From Azolla caroliniana (lineage: Eukaryota > Polypodiophyta): 64,000 bases of DNA. A program made the position numbers and the translations under genes. The notes below the pieces were generated by a model that did not search any database, was not told the DNA's origin, and saw only the letters and a program-made list of their open reading frames with translations. The stretch's first letter is position 1. Each line of letters opens with the position of its first letter. This document shows, one piece after another, positions 1-12,904 of the stretch. The DNA is taken from assembly GCA_043228905.1 (NCBI GenBank), contig JBHGNT010000018.1:992001-1056000 (forward strand), in the 5' to 3' direction.

Positions 1-1133
1 AGCAAGATGGCCCACTATAACACAAACTTTCTATATGCATCAGAGGATGGATTTATACTTGGGCCCTCTTATATGGATATACATCTACGTCATGCATGCA
101 GTGTGATATGGCAGCTGCAGACCTCTTCATGTCAGTTAGACATTGTGGTAGGCAGATATGCATGCACACCTCTGGCCTCTGGAAAATAGAATTTGCCAAT
201 TGTGTCACCAGGGTGTGGAATCTAAAGAGCACTATTTTTGTCACTGCACTTTTTTTTATAAAATAAGGGGAAGATATCATTGCCCTCTAACCAAAGCTTT
301 GGACTATTTTTGCCACTGCACTTTCTTTATAGAATAAGAGGGAGATATCATAAGAGAGTGCTTGGGGCTGACTAGAGCTCAAGGGATGCAAGGAGAAGTT
401 GTTGATGAACAACAATACAACCACACAAGCTCATCAACAAAGAACAATCACAACTTTCTTTGTTCCTGTCACTCCTACTCATGCTACAAGTCAATCAAGG
501 GCTACACAAGTGGACTCCACCCCAGCACATTGCGAAAGGGTTGGGTTACAACAGATTGGGCAATAGCAATTTGTTGTGTATGTAGACCACCTCATGGATC
601 GTGATCTTCCCACCCTTGTCATCGACAAATTAAGGCAATTATCTCCCACCATTTCAGGTGCCTCCTGCACTTCAGAGGTTTCTCCATTTTGGATCAACCT
701 ATGCTAGAGATATTTCGAAAACAAAAATTATAATTTATCTGTCTTAAAATCTTACATGTCAATGTGATTCTCTAGACACTTCTATTTTTATTCAGTTACA
801 CTTATTTTGATATGTTGTTCTCAAAGACAAGACAACATTTTAAGATGTAATATCTTGTTTGATTTATAGGCCATTCTGGTCTCTTAAAAGATGTTATTAT
901 ATCTTTCTTTTTTTCTGACACATATATGCTGAAGATGTGATACCCCAACCATAGTGTCACAACAAACTTATATTTGAAAGAGATGCCCCATAATATGTCC
1001 AACATAAAAAAAGAAACAGAACTTCATATATCATTAAAAATTAATGTTTGCTTATTTGCAAAATTATGTTCACACAACTATCTCACCAATGTATATAATT
1101 ATTTTATATTTTATGGGCACAGTAGGCTTTTAT
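1..1133. other. Gene-poor 3' flank of the splicing-factor gene, with a dispersed repeat
   Basis: No coding region is supported here. Bases of about 360-930 match 55640-56200 along most of their length; see the separate repeat entry. The rest is AT-rich sequence with nothing recognisable. The 3' UTR of the minus-strand gene that stops at 1134 must lie in the right-hand part of this stretch, but I cannot fix its end. Confidence 0.5.
360..930. repeat. Dispersed repeat, copy A (other copy at 55640-56200)
   Basis: The segment shares long stretches with 55640-56200, for example 'ggacaatcacaactttctttg'-like text, 'actcctactaatgctacaag'-like text, and near the end 'gacaagacaacattttaag' against 'gacgagacaacacttaag'. 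The copies are diverged but co-linear over about 550 bp. The class is unknown. Copy B continues leftwards into sequence that is also found near 42460-42720, so both may be fragments of one larger transposon. Confidence 0.6.
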
Positions 1134-4100
1134 TTAAGAAACAGAGGAACACCTGTCATGACGATGATGATGTCTCTCCTTTCTTGCAGATTCCCTCCCT
1201 TCCATTAAGCTGTCTTCACAGGAACTACTTTCACTTTGATGTCTTCTCTTTCTGCAAAATAGAAATCCAATGAGATGACAGACTTCATGAAGCATATCAT
1301 TACAAATATGTCGTTAGTGTACCTCTTGTCACATTTGTGCCTCTGTTTGGTACCATTTATACTAACTACATCCCCTTCTACTGGGCTGACTTTAGGATAT
1401 TGTTCACGATTTTGCCTAGCCCCACATAAAAAGTAAATATTCAGAGATCATCCACTGGGCAATCTTAATCATAGGATCAGTGTACATAATTTCTATGCAG
1501 CATCTACCAGTTGTAATCTTTGCATGTAAAATTCACTGCATCCCTGTCAATTGAGCTCTCCCTATCCAGACTGTATGACATGGTTACAACCAACAATAAA
1601 TAACTTTAAAAAATGTACATTAATAATACCCTGATTATAGACAACTAGAGGAACATATTCACAAGGTTCTACCTCTTATCACGAATTTTGTGATACCTCC
1701 CGTCTTTTGTGCTTTTCCTTCCTTCGGAACCATCATCACTATTTGCATTTTTGTATCGCCTTTCCCAGCAGATATGTTCAAACAATTCAGGAATCAGTAT
1801 CAACAAAGATATTAGAAGATTGACTGACGTCACCTAACTAGATAAGCTTGACTATCAGAACAAATTATACCACCCCTTGCTTGAGCCATTATTTCATGTT
1901 CTAAAATGTACTCCTGAGCCATGTTTTTCAATCATCAACCCTAGAGTACATAAACAGCTCTGACACCAACACATTTTGTACACTAGAATAAAAAAACTCA
2001 GGGCAAGCCACACTCATCCAATTTTGACTGTATACCTTTTGTCATGGCTCCTTTGTCTGTCTTTTCTACTGCCTTCACTTTCTTTCAATATGCTATTTTC
2101 ATAAGAACTGGTCTCACTATGGTCATCTTTGTGTCTCCGTTTCCTGCAAAATAGTAGCAACCACAACGTTTGGATTTCCCTCTTCTAAATCTTCAGCCAA
2201 ACTATAAGACTGGAAAATTTACCTTGATACATGATAATCATGTGAATGATCTGAACTACGTTTTCCTCCATTCCTTGAACTGTATCTATCACTATGGTGC
2301 CTATGCTTATGTCTCCAATCTGTATCCTCCCAGTCACAACTTCTTCCACTGCTAGTTTGCATGGACTTTGGCAGGTGATTATCCCAATCAGCCCACTCAT
2401 ATTCCCCATGAGGATTCCTAAAGCAATGCAGGAAATTACAGGCAGTTCCATGGGAACACACCTGTCAACATTTCCTCATTCAATATCACATATGAATTAC
2501 GATAGAAAGGAAAATAAAACATAGATGTTACAAAACAAGATACAGTACTCTATGACGGGATCGCATGTACTCCCCACAAAGTGCTGCTCTCCACCGTGTC
2601 AATGCAACAAACTCACATGTAATCTAAATTTGCAAAAGTGTTGCGTGAAATTAGACCATCCACATTATATCAAATTCTATGAAAGAAAAATAACAAGCTA
2701 ATGATACCTGTTTCCCAGCATAAAACCGACCATTCATTCCATTATAAGCAGAAATTGCTGAATCCACTGACCTAAATTGTACATAGACATTCCCTCGGAG
2801 GTGAGATGATTCATTTCTGCATACCTGGCAAGAAGTGTACACATTAACAAAGAGAAAAATATAGCTCAATATAACCCAAAGGGATTGTATGCATGGATCA
2901 TTAAAGATAAAACTCTAAAAACACATCCTGATTGACTGTGATTCTATTAGTACCTTAAAACTAACCAGCTCTCCATACTTCATAAACTCTCCATGCACAT
3001 CCTCATAAAATTCTTCATAGTATTGTTTAATTTCTTCATCTGTATACTGCAAATAAGTATCAGCAATCACTCCTTTCATCATTAGAATAAAAAAAGGTCA
3101 AATAAACTGCATGCTCTTACTCACTCTTTAGGCCATATTACTGGATTCTGAGGATGATAATACATCATGGGATGAGATCACCCTAGCCCCATAAAAAAGT
3201 AATTGGAGAGGGACGAAACATGGGTGCAACGAGACACAATTAGTGGCACAGAAGAAACAATAAAGAAATGGGTGATCCACAAGAATTAGAATTAGAATTA
3301 GAATTTTTATCGTCCATAAAGAGCCCAGAAGATTGAATCATGGAGGATCTAAATAGAAATAAGGTGGGCTACAATGCTTGACGAAATAAAACTATCGATT
3401 ACCTCAAGCCTGAGTTAATGGAAGCTAAAGAGGAGATAGCAAAGTTACCAACAAAAGGACTCATGGGTGGAAATGTTCTTGAAGCAATAAAGTGGATTGA
3501 AGTAATAAAGAGATGAAAGCCACGAACATCATAGCCCACCTTACTACAACTTTAACCATTATCAAGTTGACTTTGGAAGAACAAAGGAAATAAGTGAGAT
3601 CCTTTCACATCTGGGTAACTGGGCTCAAGAATAGTGAAAATGTGGAGAAAGAAACAAATGAGCTATATGAACTCATGGGCATGGATAACAAGAAGAGGAA
3701 AGAGGAAGAGACCTGGAGAAGGTAGAGGAAGAAGGTTTTATTCTACAACATGATGTCCTCTACAACATGGTGCTCTCAGAAAACAGGAATTTTCTTTGTG
3801 GATTACCTTACATTGTCCAAATTGCACACAGGAGGGAATGCATACTAGACATCAAGGCAGCTAGAGAGGCAGAAAAAGTTGCTTTCAATAGAGCAGGAAG
3901 AGTGGTGATACTAGGGAGACATATTGTATGACAATGCAAGATATATGGGGCTAGTTTGAAGTCAACATGGGATTGTAATGGGTCATTATGATTGAAAGTG
4001 GGAGCTAACAATTGGCAATGGTTAAGTTTGATGCAAAACCAAATCACGAAACCGTGGCTTAATGGCTTAAATGTTTGGTTAAATTCCAAATTTGAAAAAA

Positions 4101-7100
4101 TCGTTTTTGGTTTAATTTGAAGTTGTATATGTTTGACAGTTTACAGTTTATCAAGCTTCAAATTGTGGCTTAAATTAAATGACTTAAACTGTGATCATGT
4201 GTTCGTTTAACGGCGGATCATTTTGATAATATAAATTGATATAAAAATCATAAACCCTAGCATCTCTGTTATAAATTGAAGTTTTTATATTACCTTCGTA
4301 GACTCATATATTTTTACATATGTTTTCCATATTTTAAAGTTGATAATTTTCATTTCTTTTTAATGCAAAATTATTTGCACAACAGTTTTGGTTTGAGAAC
4401 CTGTTTAAACAGTTGAATTTAAACAATTTCAAGGTTGGGTTTGGTTTGGCTTAAGTTCGAGACTCACAAACCAGTTTGCCTTTGAATCGAATCAGACTTT
4501 TGCTGATTGCTAGTATGTGTCTTAGAGGAGAGTTGCAAAAGCAAATCTTATACCTTCCATTAAAAGACACATCCAGTATCTAGTAACCCTATTACAAAAG
4601 AGTCAATATACATCTAAGAGTGAATTTTCAAACAACAAATATGGTGGAGCAGAGAGCGTAATGGAGTTTCTGTGCTTTTCAAAGAGTTCCAATGTCTCAT
4701 ATACATTGTTCATAAAGATTAGATTGCTGAATACACGTGGGCTAGACTGTGAGCAGATGAGGGGAGACAGCTAAACATTCCTATAGGATATTTCTCTCCT
4801 AGTACTTCCCATTGTGCCTTTTCCTGAGAGCAAATCCTGGTTTTAGATGAGGATATTTGAGCATTCTTGAGAGATGGAGGTGTGATCTTGCTTGAAGAAT
4901 TTAACGCTAGAACTGCATGCCACCAGCCCTCTTTCTCCGAAACTTCAAACAGAGTTGGGCTTAAGTTGGACAGTAGCCACCTGCAATCATCTTATTTGAT
5001 TATAGATGAGGATATTTTGGAGTTCTTGAGAGATAGAGATGTGATCTTGCTAGGACAGCATGCCACCAGCCCTTTTACTTCGATACTTAAGACAGTCGGG
5101 TTTGAGTCAGACATCATGCCACCACCAAGAAATTGATTCAGCATAGTTGGACTTGACAGAACGCACAAGAAATTGATTCAGCATACCAGCATCTGAGGTA
5201 TACTTACAGCTTGGAGACAGATGAGGTATATATGGGAAAGATCTACAAACTCCTTCTGTAGAGAATATCCCACTGCCTTCTCACAGAGTTGACACAGATA
5301 TTGGCTGAGACTCTACTGTGGCTCAGCTTTCCATATACTACCCAGACAAGGAGATCACATTCAGTTACTATAGCTCAGAACAGCCAGTAGTCTAAAGCAA
5401 TGAGAGCCTGACTGAAGAGAAGGGTGATTTAGGCCTCTTTACACACAGTCAGGCACATTATGACTACTTCCAACTCTTCGATGAATCGGAAATTGGTTTA
5501 CTATCTGTCGTCATCCATGGGGGTACTTTGCGGAGCCAAATCTTAATCTCATTTAAGTGGTATGGTGCTGCTAGATGACATTTGGTTCATTATCTTCTTC
5601 ATATATAAGAGGTAGGCAATTTCAGGCGCTACAGCCCTACTTTAACTGGGCCACTTCACGTTTGATTATTATTAACGTGAGAAACAGAATAAAGAAAAGG
5701 CAAGCAAGTTTTACCTGACTTAACTGAAAAGCCATTTTCCTCTCTGCAAACTCCAGGAGAAAGTGGACTTCAGGAAATCAGCAAACCGAAACATCATTGT
5801 AGCTAACGGAAAGGAAATCAACTGAGACTCTGTTAGAACCAGCTAGTGAAAGCAGATTACACAAGGAAAAGGGAAGGCATTGTCTTTAGTCATCTCAACA
5901 GTGAGAAGATGAGCGTCCTTCTATCTCAGTTGAAACAAGATATGTATCAGTTATTTAGGACTCGAGATTCCCCCCATATATCAGGTTATAGAGTGCAAAT
6001 TTGGGTGCCTAGACTTAACAATCATTACAGATCTGGATGCACCATTGGTGGGTGGAAATTGATGGAAAGACCTCCGATGATGCATCACTGATGGATTAGG
6101 TCTGATTCACTTAATCTTCCTAGATTCAGACATCGTGCAAGCTCAGACTCACTTGAATTGTTAAAAAGAATGAAAATGTAGAAGAGATACGGGTAGAGTT
6201 GGCTAGGGGAACCCTTATCAGAGGTGGATTTTGTACTAACTTTGAAGCTTTTTGTGTGATCATATCATAGACAAATAATCATTTTATTTTTCTTTTCTTC
6301 TTTTTATGTCTTTTCTTTTCTGTATCAGGGTTGTACCCTAATGGTAAGCCGTCTTCTTGTTCCCCCACCCATCAGCGTTCAAATATTACTAATTGCACTA
6401 ACTCTTACTAAATGACATTATGGAACATAGGGGATGAGCATAATAACTCCTGGTCTCTGCCGGACAAACTCATCTACTCAGCTATGTATCAATCTCTAGT
6501 CTCTCCCTCTCTCATTTTTTGCTTTAAAAAGGTGGTTATACATACCTATTAGCACCCTCTCTCTCAAACACAAAGTGGAAGACCATCTTTCCCACGACAT
6601 TCTTGGACCAAGCTTTGAGCATTGACCAAAAGAAAGTGAAAAGGGAAAACAAAATTTAAACTTAACACAGTACACAGTGTAATCTTCCATTTGGAATGTA
6701 TAGCTCAAGAACTGATGATCAGTTTATCATGCATAGATATGGCCAAAATCTATGATATCTCTACTCGCATCATAAATACCAAAAGAACTAGCATTACGAC
6801 ATTTAATTTTGATCAATTAAAAGAAAAGAGCAAACCTGACATTAAGAGAATGAAATTTTAGTCTTGCGTGTGGTCTTGGTAGAAGGATAAAGGCAATGCC
6901 TTTATGGTGATCACCAGAAGTTAAAAACATATGTACCCAAAATGATTAAGGAAATCACCACCTAGTGATAAACACATGCCTGTTTTATCAATCCTTACTT
7001 GAATTTTCAAGATTACAAAATACAGACATTTACCAAAAATTGAACATGATGTAAACCGGGATTCATCCATAAACAAGACAAACATAATCAGGATACAACG

Positions 7101-9498
7101 TTAACACACTCTGTCTTATATCTCCCCAGCCATAGCTGCTAGTCCTCGTTGATGGTGTTGTTGAAAGTGTGCTTCTGAGGTTATGGTTTAAGGAGAACAG
7201 TACTAATCTTTCTAATGTGAAGTGACATCAGGCACTGATAAAGTAACATTGAAAAACACTAATTTGTTTAAAACTTGACAGAGCTAAAAAGCTATGACAG
7301 ACCTCCAGCCCTTCATCATGATCCAGTGGTAACCCAGGGCCATTATACATGTTCTTGATAAGTAAAGTACAAGATTTGTCTGGATACACGTGCACTCTGC
7401 TACAATTGACGCCGAATCGGCACACTCCAGTTTTAATGTGAAATGGACAATGGGTTTTATCCTGGAAAATACAAGAAACAACATTAATCAAATGTTATGA
7501 CAGCTGATCTATAAAGGAAATGAAACATTCTTTTCCTATTTTCATGATAGCTTACATATGATGGAGATTTCCCATTAGCTTGAAAAATCTACTGCAAGAA
7601 ATTTTGGAAATCTAAAGAGTAAATTTAATTTTCTCTTAAATGTGAGGGTTACCAAGATAGCTCCATATCATCATTCTTGATGCTTAAACCGATAAACATT
7701 AGATATTCATACACACATACACAGCAAATACACTACCGCATGTATTGCAAAGAGCATTACTGCCGTATGTTTATTGCAGATGGAATAAAGACAACTAGAT
7801 GAGAGCCACATCCCAATTTCTCAAGAATCTATCTATCTATATATATACTTGAAATCATACAATCATCAACATGAAGCATAGATCTCAAAAAGCACTATTT
7901 TGGATATACATCACCATGTTATGAACATGGTAGAAACTTTTAATGGCATACTTTTCCAAGTCTCTAAGTAGCCAATTCACAGCAGACCACTCTAGTGTAT
8001 AGAACAACAAAATATAGACTTGGAATTGCTATCCAGTTTCCTCTCAAAGATTGTTTATGTAGTTAATCTCTCCATTTCCAATAAATGACTACATCTCCAT
8101 GACAAGATTTCATGATTTTGAAATTGAACATGGTATTTTTAATTAATTGATGAAAGTTAATTGAATTAAGTAAATGGCTTACCTGTTCTGTCCCAAAATT
8201 TGGAGTTTGTTCAATAGTAGTTAAGGGGTTTGATCGGGCCAATTTCTTTTGTTCCTCAAATGCAGCCATTTGTGGAGGCAACGGATTTGAAACAGGACGT
8301 TCACGATCACGATGCATGTTCATTGGAGCCAAAGGATTTGATACTGGTTGGTCATCCTGAATAAAGCCATACTTCAATCAATGAGTCATAAAATGAGAAA
8401 ATGATGGGCTCAGTCAAAGAAATATCAGCCAAATTCGCTAAACTTTGGGTTCAAAATATTTAGGAAGGTAACAAAATCCAATACAAATATTTCAATTTTT
8501 CTACAAAGTTCCTAGATAATTGTAATATCTCCTTCCAATTTCCTATTATGTCACAAAACTTGGCAGAAACTAATACCTTTATTCACTAAAATGACAGTCT
8601 AAATTTGGAATTTGCAAGTTGAAAATATTTATAAAGGCAATAAGATCAAACAGAAGTATATTTTTTCTATGAACTTTCTGTAAATTTCTGGTGCTTTCTC
8701 CCAATTTCCGACAATTTCATGCATGATTCAGACTGAGAAGGGAACTTAGCAAGCTTTGATACTAAATTGTTATGAATATGTGGATTTTTCTCTCAGTTTT
8801 GGACACGTGTCTGAAAAAAATAAATTAACGAGAGAAAATCAAACCCAAACTATAGACTCTCTGCGAAATTCCTACAAATTTATGTGTTCCCAATCTCCAA
8901 TTAATTCATGCATGAAAAATTGAATAAATACACAACATAAATATATACTTTTCAACTAGCTTCCTATAAGATTTAGTAAAGAAAACTCTGCCAATTCGTA
9001 AACATGATATATCTGAAGCAAGAATAGAATTACCTTGTCGGATATGGTTTTCTGATACTCGCTTCTTCGAATTCGAACCTTCTTCTTGCGAACAATGATC
9101 TCATTTCCTTCCCATATGATCTCTGGGGGAGCATCGTCATCAACATACATCCACTCTTCTTCTTCTTCTTTCCTTCGTTCTTCATCTTCTTTTCTCTTTC
9201 TTTCCGCATCTTCTTGAGCTTTCTTTTCTCGCTCAAGCCAAAGTTTCTCCTGGATTTCTAGCTCTTTTCTTTCTTTTTCCATAGCTTCAGATTCTTTCTG
9301 AATAAGGATGGGATCTTGAAGAAGTCGTTCTGCTTCGATTCGAGCCTCACCTGCGGCTTTCTGTCTGATCTGCCTACGCTTCTCTTTCTTTAAGTTCTTC
9401 CGTTTCTGCTTACGTGATAGTACAGTAGGAAGGGGTACTTCTTCGTTCTGAGGTTTCTCCACGGCCATGCCAATGGCCATCGCCATCGCCATCGCCAT
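1134..9498 (-). CDS. RGH3: U2AF35-related splicing factor, CCCH zinc fingers and RRM (ZRSR2/RGH3 type)
   Basis: The protein is related to the small subunit of U2AF and is expected to help recognise 3' splice sites in the nucleus, including those of U12-type introns. Exons in coding order are 9498-9034, 8356-8183, 7461-7303, 3046-2954, 2824-2708, 2623-2549, 2461-2223, 2143-2036, 1759-1697, 1361-1323 and 1251-1134. They sum to 1650 nt, giving 549 residues. Residues 1-155 are charged and Lys/Glu-rich. A first zinc finger (C218, C227, C233, H237; spacing 8-5-3) precedes an RRM at about 243-340, which contains [10 protein letters not shown]. The second finger (C352, C363, C369, H373) sits in [12 protein letters not shown]...[10 protein letters not shown], followed by YEWADWD. 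The tail is rich in R, S, H and D. The start is the first of four in-frame ATGs in an MAMAMAMA run. The donors after exons 3 and 6 are weak (GTCTGT, GTACTG). The 39-nt exon is the least certain. The symbol follows the maize family member; the family call itself is strong. Confidence 0.88.
4006..4512. mobile_element. hAT-type MITE, decayed copy 1
   Basis: The left end, TAACAATTGGCAATGG, and the right end, which reads as TAGCAATCAGCA on the opposite strand, match the inverted ends of the elements at 41795-42179 and 43844-44136. The inside carries the same theme of 'gaaaccgtggcttaatggc'. The flanking 8 bases do not match each other, so the copy is old or rearranged. It lies inside an intron and has no coding capacity. 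Confidence 0.6.
4640..5130 (+). pseudogene. Fragment resembling a LINE apurinic endonuclease, partly duplicated
   Basis: The reading [15 protein letters not shown] at about 4880-4925 resembles the GDFNAR-T motif of LINE-type endonucleases. Upstream, GVSVLFKE (about 4664) resembles the earlier part of the same domain. A second, shorter version of the motif region ([11 protein letters not shown] with HATSPF) follows at about 5020-5075, so the stretch has been duplicated. Stops break the frame throughout. It is antisense to the host gene and lies in its intron. The assignment rests on short motifs only. Confidence 0.4.
9476..9498 (-). repeat. ATGGCG hexamer repeat at the start codon
   Basis: The coding start consists of tandem ATGGCG/ATGGCC hexamers that place several in-frame start codons in a row ([12 protein letters not shown]). 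Initiation at any of them gives nearly the same protein. Upstream, at about 9537-9561, there is a (CTT)n run on the plus strand. Confidence 0.9.
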
Positions 9499-12400
9499 CG
9501 TCGAATTCTCTGCAAGTTTTTTCCTTCGTCTACCTTATTCTTCTTCTTCTTCTTCTTCTTCCAAATATTTTTATATTTCCCAAAATGCCCTCTTCTTTTC
9601 CTCCATTTTTCCTTAATTCCACAAATGCCCTCCTCTTATTGCTATTCCCCAGAAATACCCCCAAACCTTCACTCAATTTCCACAATCACCCTCAAGGGTT
9701 GTGAGCTTTGCGATCTAAAGCTTGAGCATTAACTAACCGCTTGAAGGCAAGCACCTTGCCCAAGCCTTGAGTCAAGGGGTGGGATATCTCAAAGCTCTAC
9801 ACTCCCTAAACCCTAAATGCCGAGGATTGGGAGCATGAGCACTCAAACTTGAGTTGTCCTTTGAGGATTTGCCTCCTTGAAGGCTCTACATAGTTGTTTC
9901 GAAGCAAGGGCACTCCATAGTCTTGTGGATTGCAAACTTGATGCGCTTAAAGGCTTTAAACCATCAAGCACTCTCCTTTCCCTGTTCATAGCTCGAAGGT
10001 TTTGTTCAAGTGCTTTAAGCCTAACATAGGGTGGCAAGTATAGGGTTTCGAAAAGTAAGAGGGTGAAGTAACAAGAAACCACAAGTGAGTTTAGAGGAGA
10101 TCCTTGAGTTTGGCGTAGTGAGTCTATGATCAACAACCCTGTCGCCTTTTGCTATCATAGGCCTCCTATGTACCACCTTGATTCGCTATTGCATGGTAAT
10201 TCATGCATCGCAAAAGTACATCTCCCTTTCAATTTTAAGACCCATTTCAGCACTCCTTTGAACATAACCTTGACCTATTATAAACTTAGTTTCTAGGTGC
10301 TTTTCTCCATTGCACATACCACATCGTGACACAATAAGAGGTTCTTTCCCTTTATCAAGTTGATCGTCCAAGGGAGTTGGACCACTGTATTCCATATCAG
10401 TGACAAGTCGGTCGAGGACGATGTTAATCACAAATTCTCTCCTCCTCCCTCAAGTGAGACTATAATTAAGAAATTATTGGAGCCCTTGTATGACTTGGGC
10501 CTTAAGTATTTATACTATAAGACAAAGTTGCCTAATAAAATATTAACCATGCCTTAGTCAAATGAGTTATTATGTGATACATCCAACATAGAGAGTGATA
10601 ACAATGTCGATAACTAACACATGGCCTTCATCAACCACTCGACCAGTAGAAAGGAATATACGGGAGCTTTAACTTAGATATTAGTAAGGCTCAAGACTTA
10701 CAGCTCAAGAAGAAGCTAAAAAGTTACCAAAAACTGGCTTTCATATCTCTTTTACAAAAGGTTTGTTTCCTTCCACATAGGGGTGTCCATTTGGCCTAAA
10801 GCTCTAGTGCAAGGTTTTTTAGAAAAAAAAGAAACCAAAAAATAGATTGCCATAGACACGGGTTCAAATGACTCTTATTATTTGGGTTTCCTATTTGTGC
10901 ATGCATGCATGCTGGTTTAAGTAGTTTCGTCTATCCATTGAATCTACAAACACGGTATCGTAAGTACCAATGATGGTGACCGCATTTGCTGGCATGTGAT
11001 TTTTTAACGTAAAGTCGGGTCCTTGTAAATAAGCGAAGCTAGGTGCTCTTATTTTTTATTTTATTGTGAAAAGAGATATGCCTTGGTATAATTATAAAAT
11101 CACAAGAAATACAAAAGTTGTGTTGGATAAAGAAGTATACCGACCGACTCCATTGTGCTCACATCATAGCTTATTTGATGTGTCTATACAAGAACTACAC
11201 ATATTTGTACACCATATCTCCAAGATTTGTATGGTCTACTCTTGCCAAACTGCAATTGAGCATGCAATGTAACCACAAAATCTGTAGCAACAAAGTGTCC
11301 ATAAACAAAGTTAGTAGACATTGTTTCCCAAAATGACGGGAACAATATATATTCATATTATGTGATCTCCATCTTCCCTAAAAATGTGCATCGAATCCCA
11401 TAACCTTTTTAAATGCATTTGCTTCTTGAAAATGGCATCAACATTGCATGTAAAACTTTCATATTGATCACATAATGTATGGATAAGTAACAGCCAAATT
11501 TCGACAATTATAACAGAAACATCCCGAGTGGCGTTGTCAAATACTAATGTACATCACGCCTTCCAAATTATCCACATCAGAATAGATGAAATTGTCTTCC
11601 AAATAATATCATCCCTAAATTGCAAACTATCACTTATAAGCCAGGTGCTCTTATTTTACAATAATAAAGATGATTAGTTCCATTATTAACGGAGAACACA
11701 CCAGATTCTCCTTTAAGTACTTGGACAGTTCATGAGGATTGAAGGATAGTTCATGTCCGAAGGACCTGGGAGATGCGTGAGAGAGAGAGAGAGAGTCAGA
11801 TTCACTCCATTATTCCCCCTTTTTTTAGTATTGTATTTAGTCTTTAGTGTCCTTGCAATGCCTTTATCTCCATGAGTCATGTGTCATGCTACATATGACA
11901 AAGGCTTAACATCCATCACGTGGTAACTGGATACGTCTCACAATCTTCAAGAGGCCAATCTCTAAGCCATTCTAGGATTTCCTTATCTATAACATGCTGG
12001 TTAAAACACAATAATATATATCCAAACAACTACCATGATCATATGTATAGAACCAATTGGGGTATTGGGCATAACATAAAAGCGATATTGGAGGATCATT
12101 CATTGGTAAGGGTCATAAAGGTCTCTACGAGATTCTAGGAAGTGTTGCCTCTTGGGTTTGATGACCAAAATGAACGCTTCCCCCATCATTTTGAACCCTC
12201 TTAAGAGTATCTCTTCAAATACTCAAGGGGGGCAAGGAACTAGAACACTTGGAAGCCAATCAAGAAATCTAGATTAAAAATAGAGAAATTTTAATATGTC
12301 ACATTTTATAGTTGGTGAAACACTTTGTCAACTGTTAGAACAAGAAGGGACAACAATAGGGAGGGATTCATTGGAGAGTTCTAACTAACACAACAAATGC

Positions 12401-12899
12401 CTAACTAAAAAATAACTCAATCTTTAATTTGACCAAGTAATCACACCCTCCACAATCCAATTCATTGATGATGCATGTAAGTAGGATGTTATTCAGCTAC
12501 ATGAAAATCCTATTTATGTTGGGGAAAACAAGAGTAGATGGGAAATATATTTGAATGGGACTCGCATAGTACGTAATATACTCGAATGCATTGGCAAATA
12601 TTATTTTTCATATAAATGCATATGTTATCAAAACATTCTTATGTGTTTTTTTTACAATTTTTACCTTAACTTTCTTACCTTAAAAAAACTCTATAATAAA
12701 TAATGAATACAAAAGTATGGTATTTACCATACTTCCATGGTGTTTACCATACTCGAATGATTGAAACATTCACGTATGAGAATGCACATATGGTTCGTAT
12801 GGTTCATACTATGAATGAGGTAAAAAATGCAACACACTTTTCCAGTGCTTCGATACCATCCTTTCATAAGGTGTCATTTTACCTATCACCTTTTTTCAT
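9499..12899. other. Intergenic, no gene recognised
   Basis: The first tens of bases hold the promoter and 5' UTR of the minus-strand splicing-factor gene, including a CTT microsatellite. The rest contains short reading frames with no family resemblance, a small (GA)n run at about 11781-11795, and near 12700-12800 several short direct repeats of 'tttaccatac' and 'atggttcgtatggttcat'. None of these supports a gene. Confidence 0.5.
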
Positions 12900-12904
12900 A
12901 TTTT

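Larger units (their letters stand above)
3047..7302 (-). other. 4.3-kb intron of the U2AF35-related gene, loaded with decayed transposon DNA
   Basis: This is by far the longest intron of the gene. It separates the first zinc-finger exon from the start of the RRM. It holds a hAT-like MITE (4006-4512) and a broken LINE endonuclease-like segment (about 4640-5130). Otherwise I see only unassigned sequence without a convincing reading frame. A short direct repeat, 'aagaaattgattcagcata', occurs twice at about 5128-5185. Confidence 0.75.

Noticed and set aside
9843-10136. 97-codon open frame on the minus strand
   Set aside because: No recognisable motif, no flanking exons, and a composition like the surrounding non-coding sequence.
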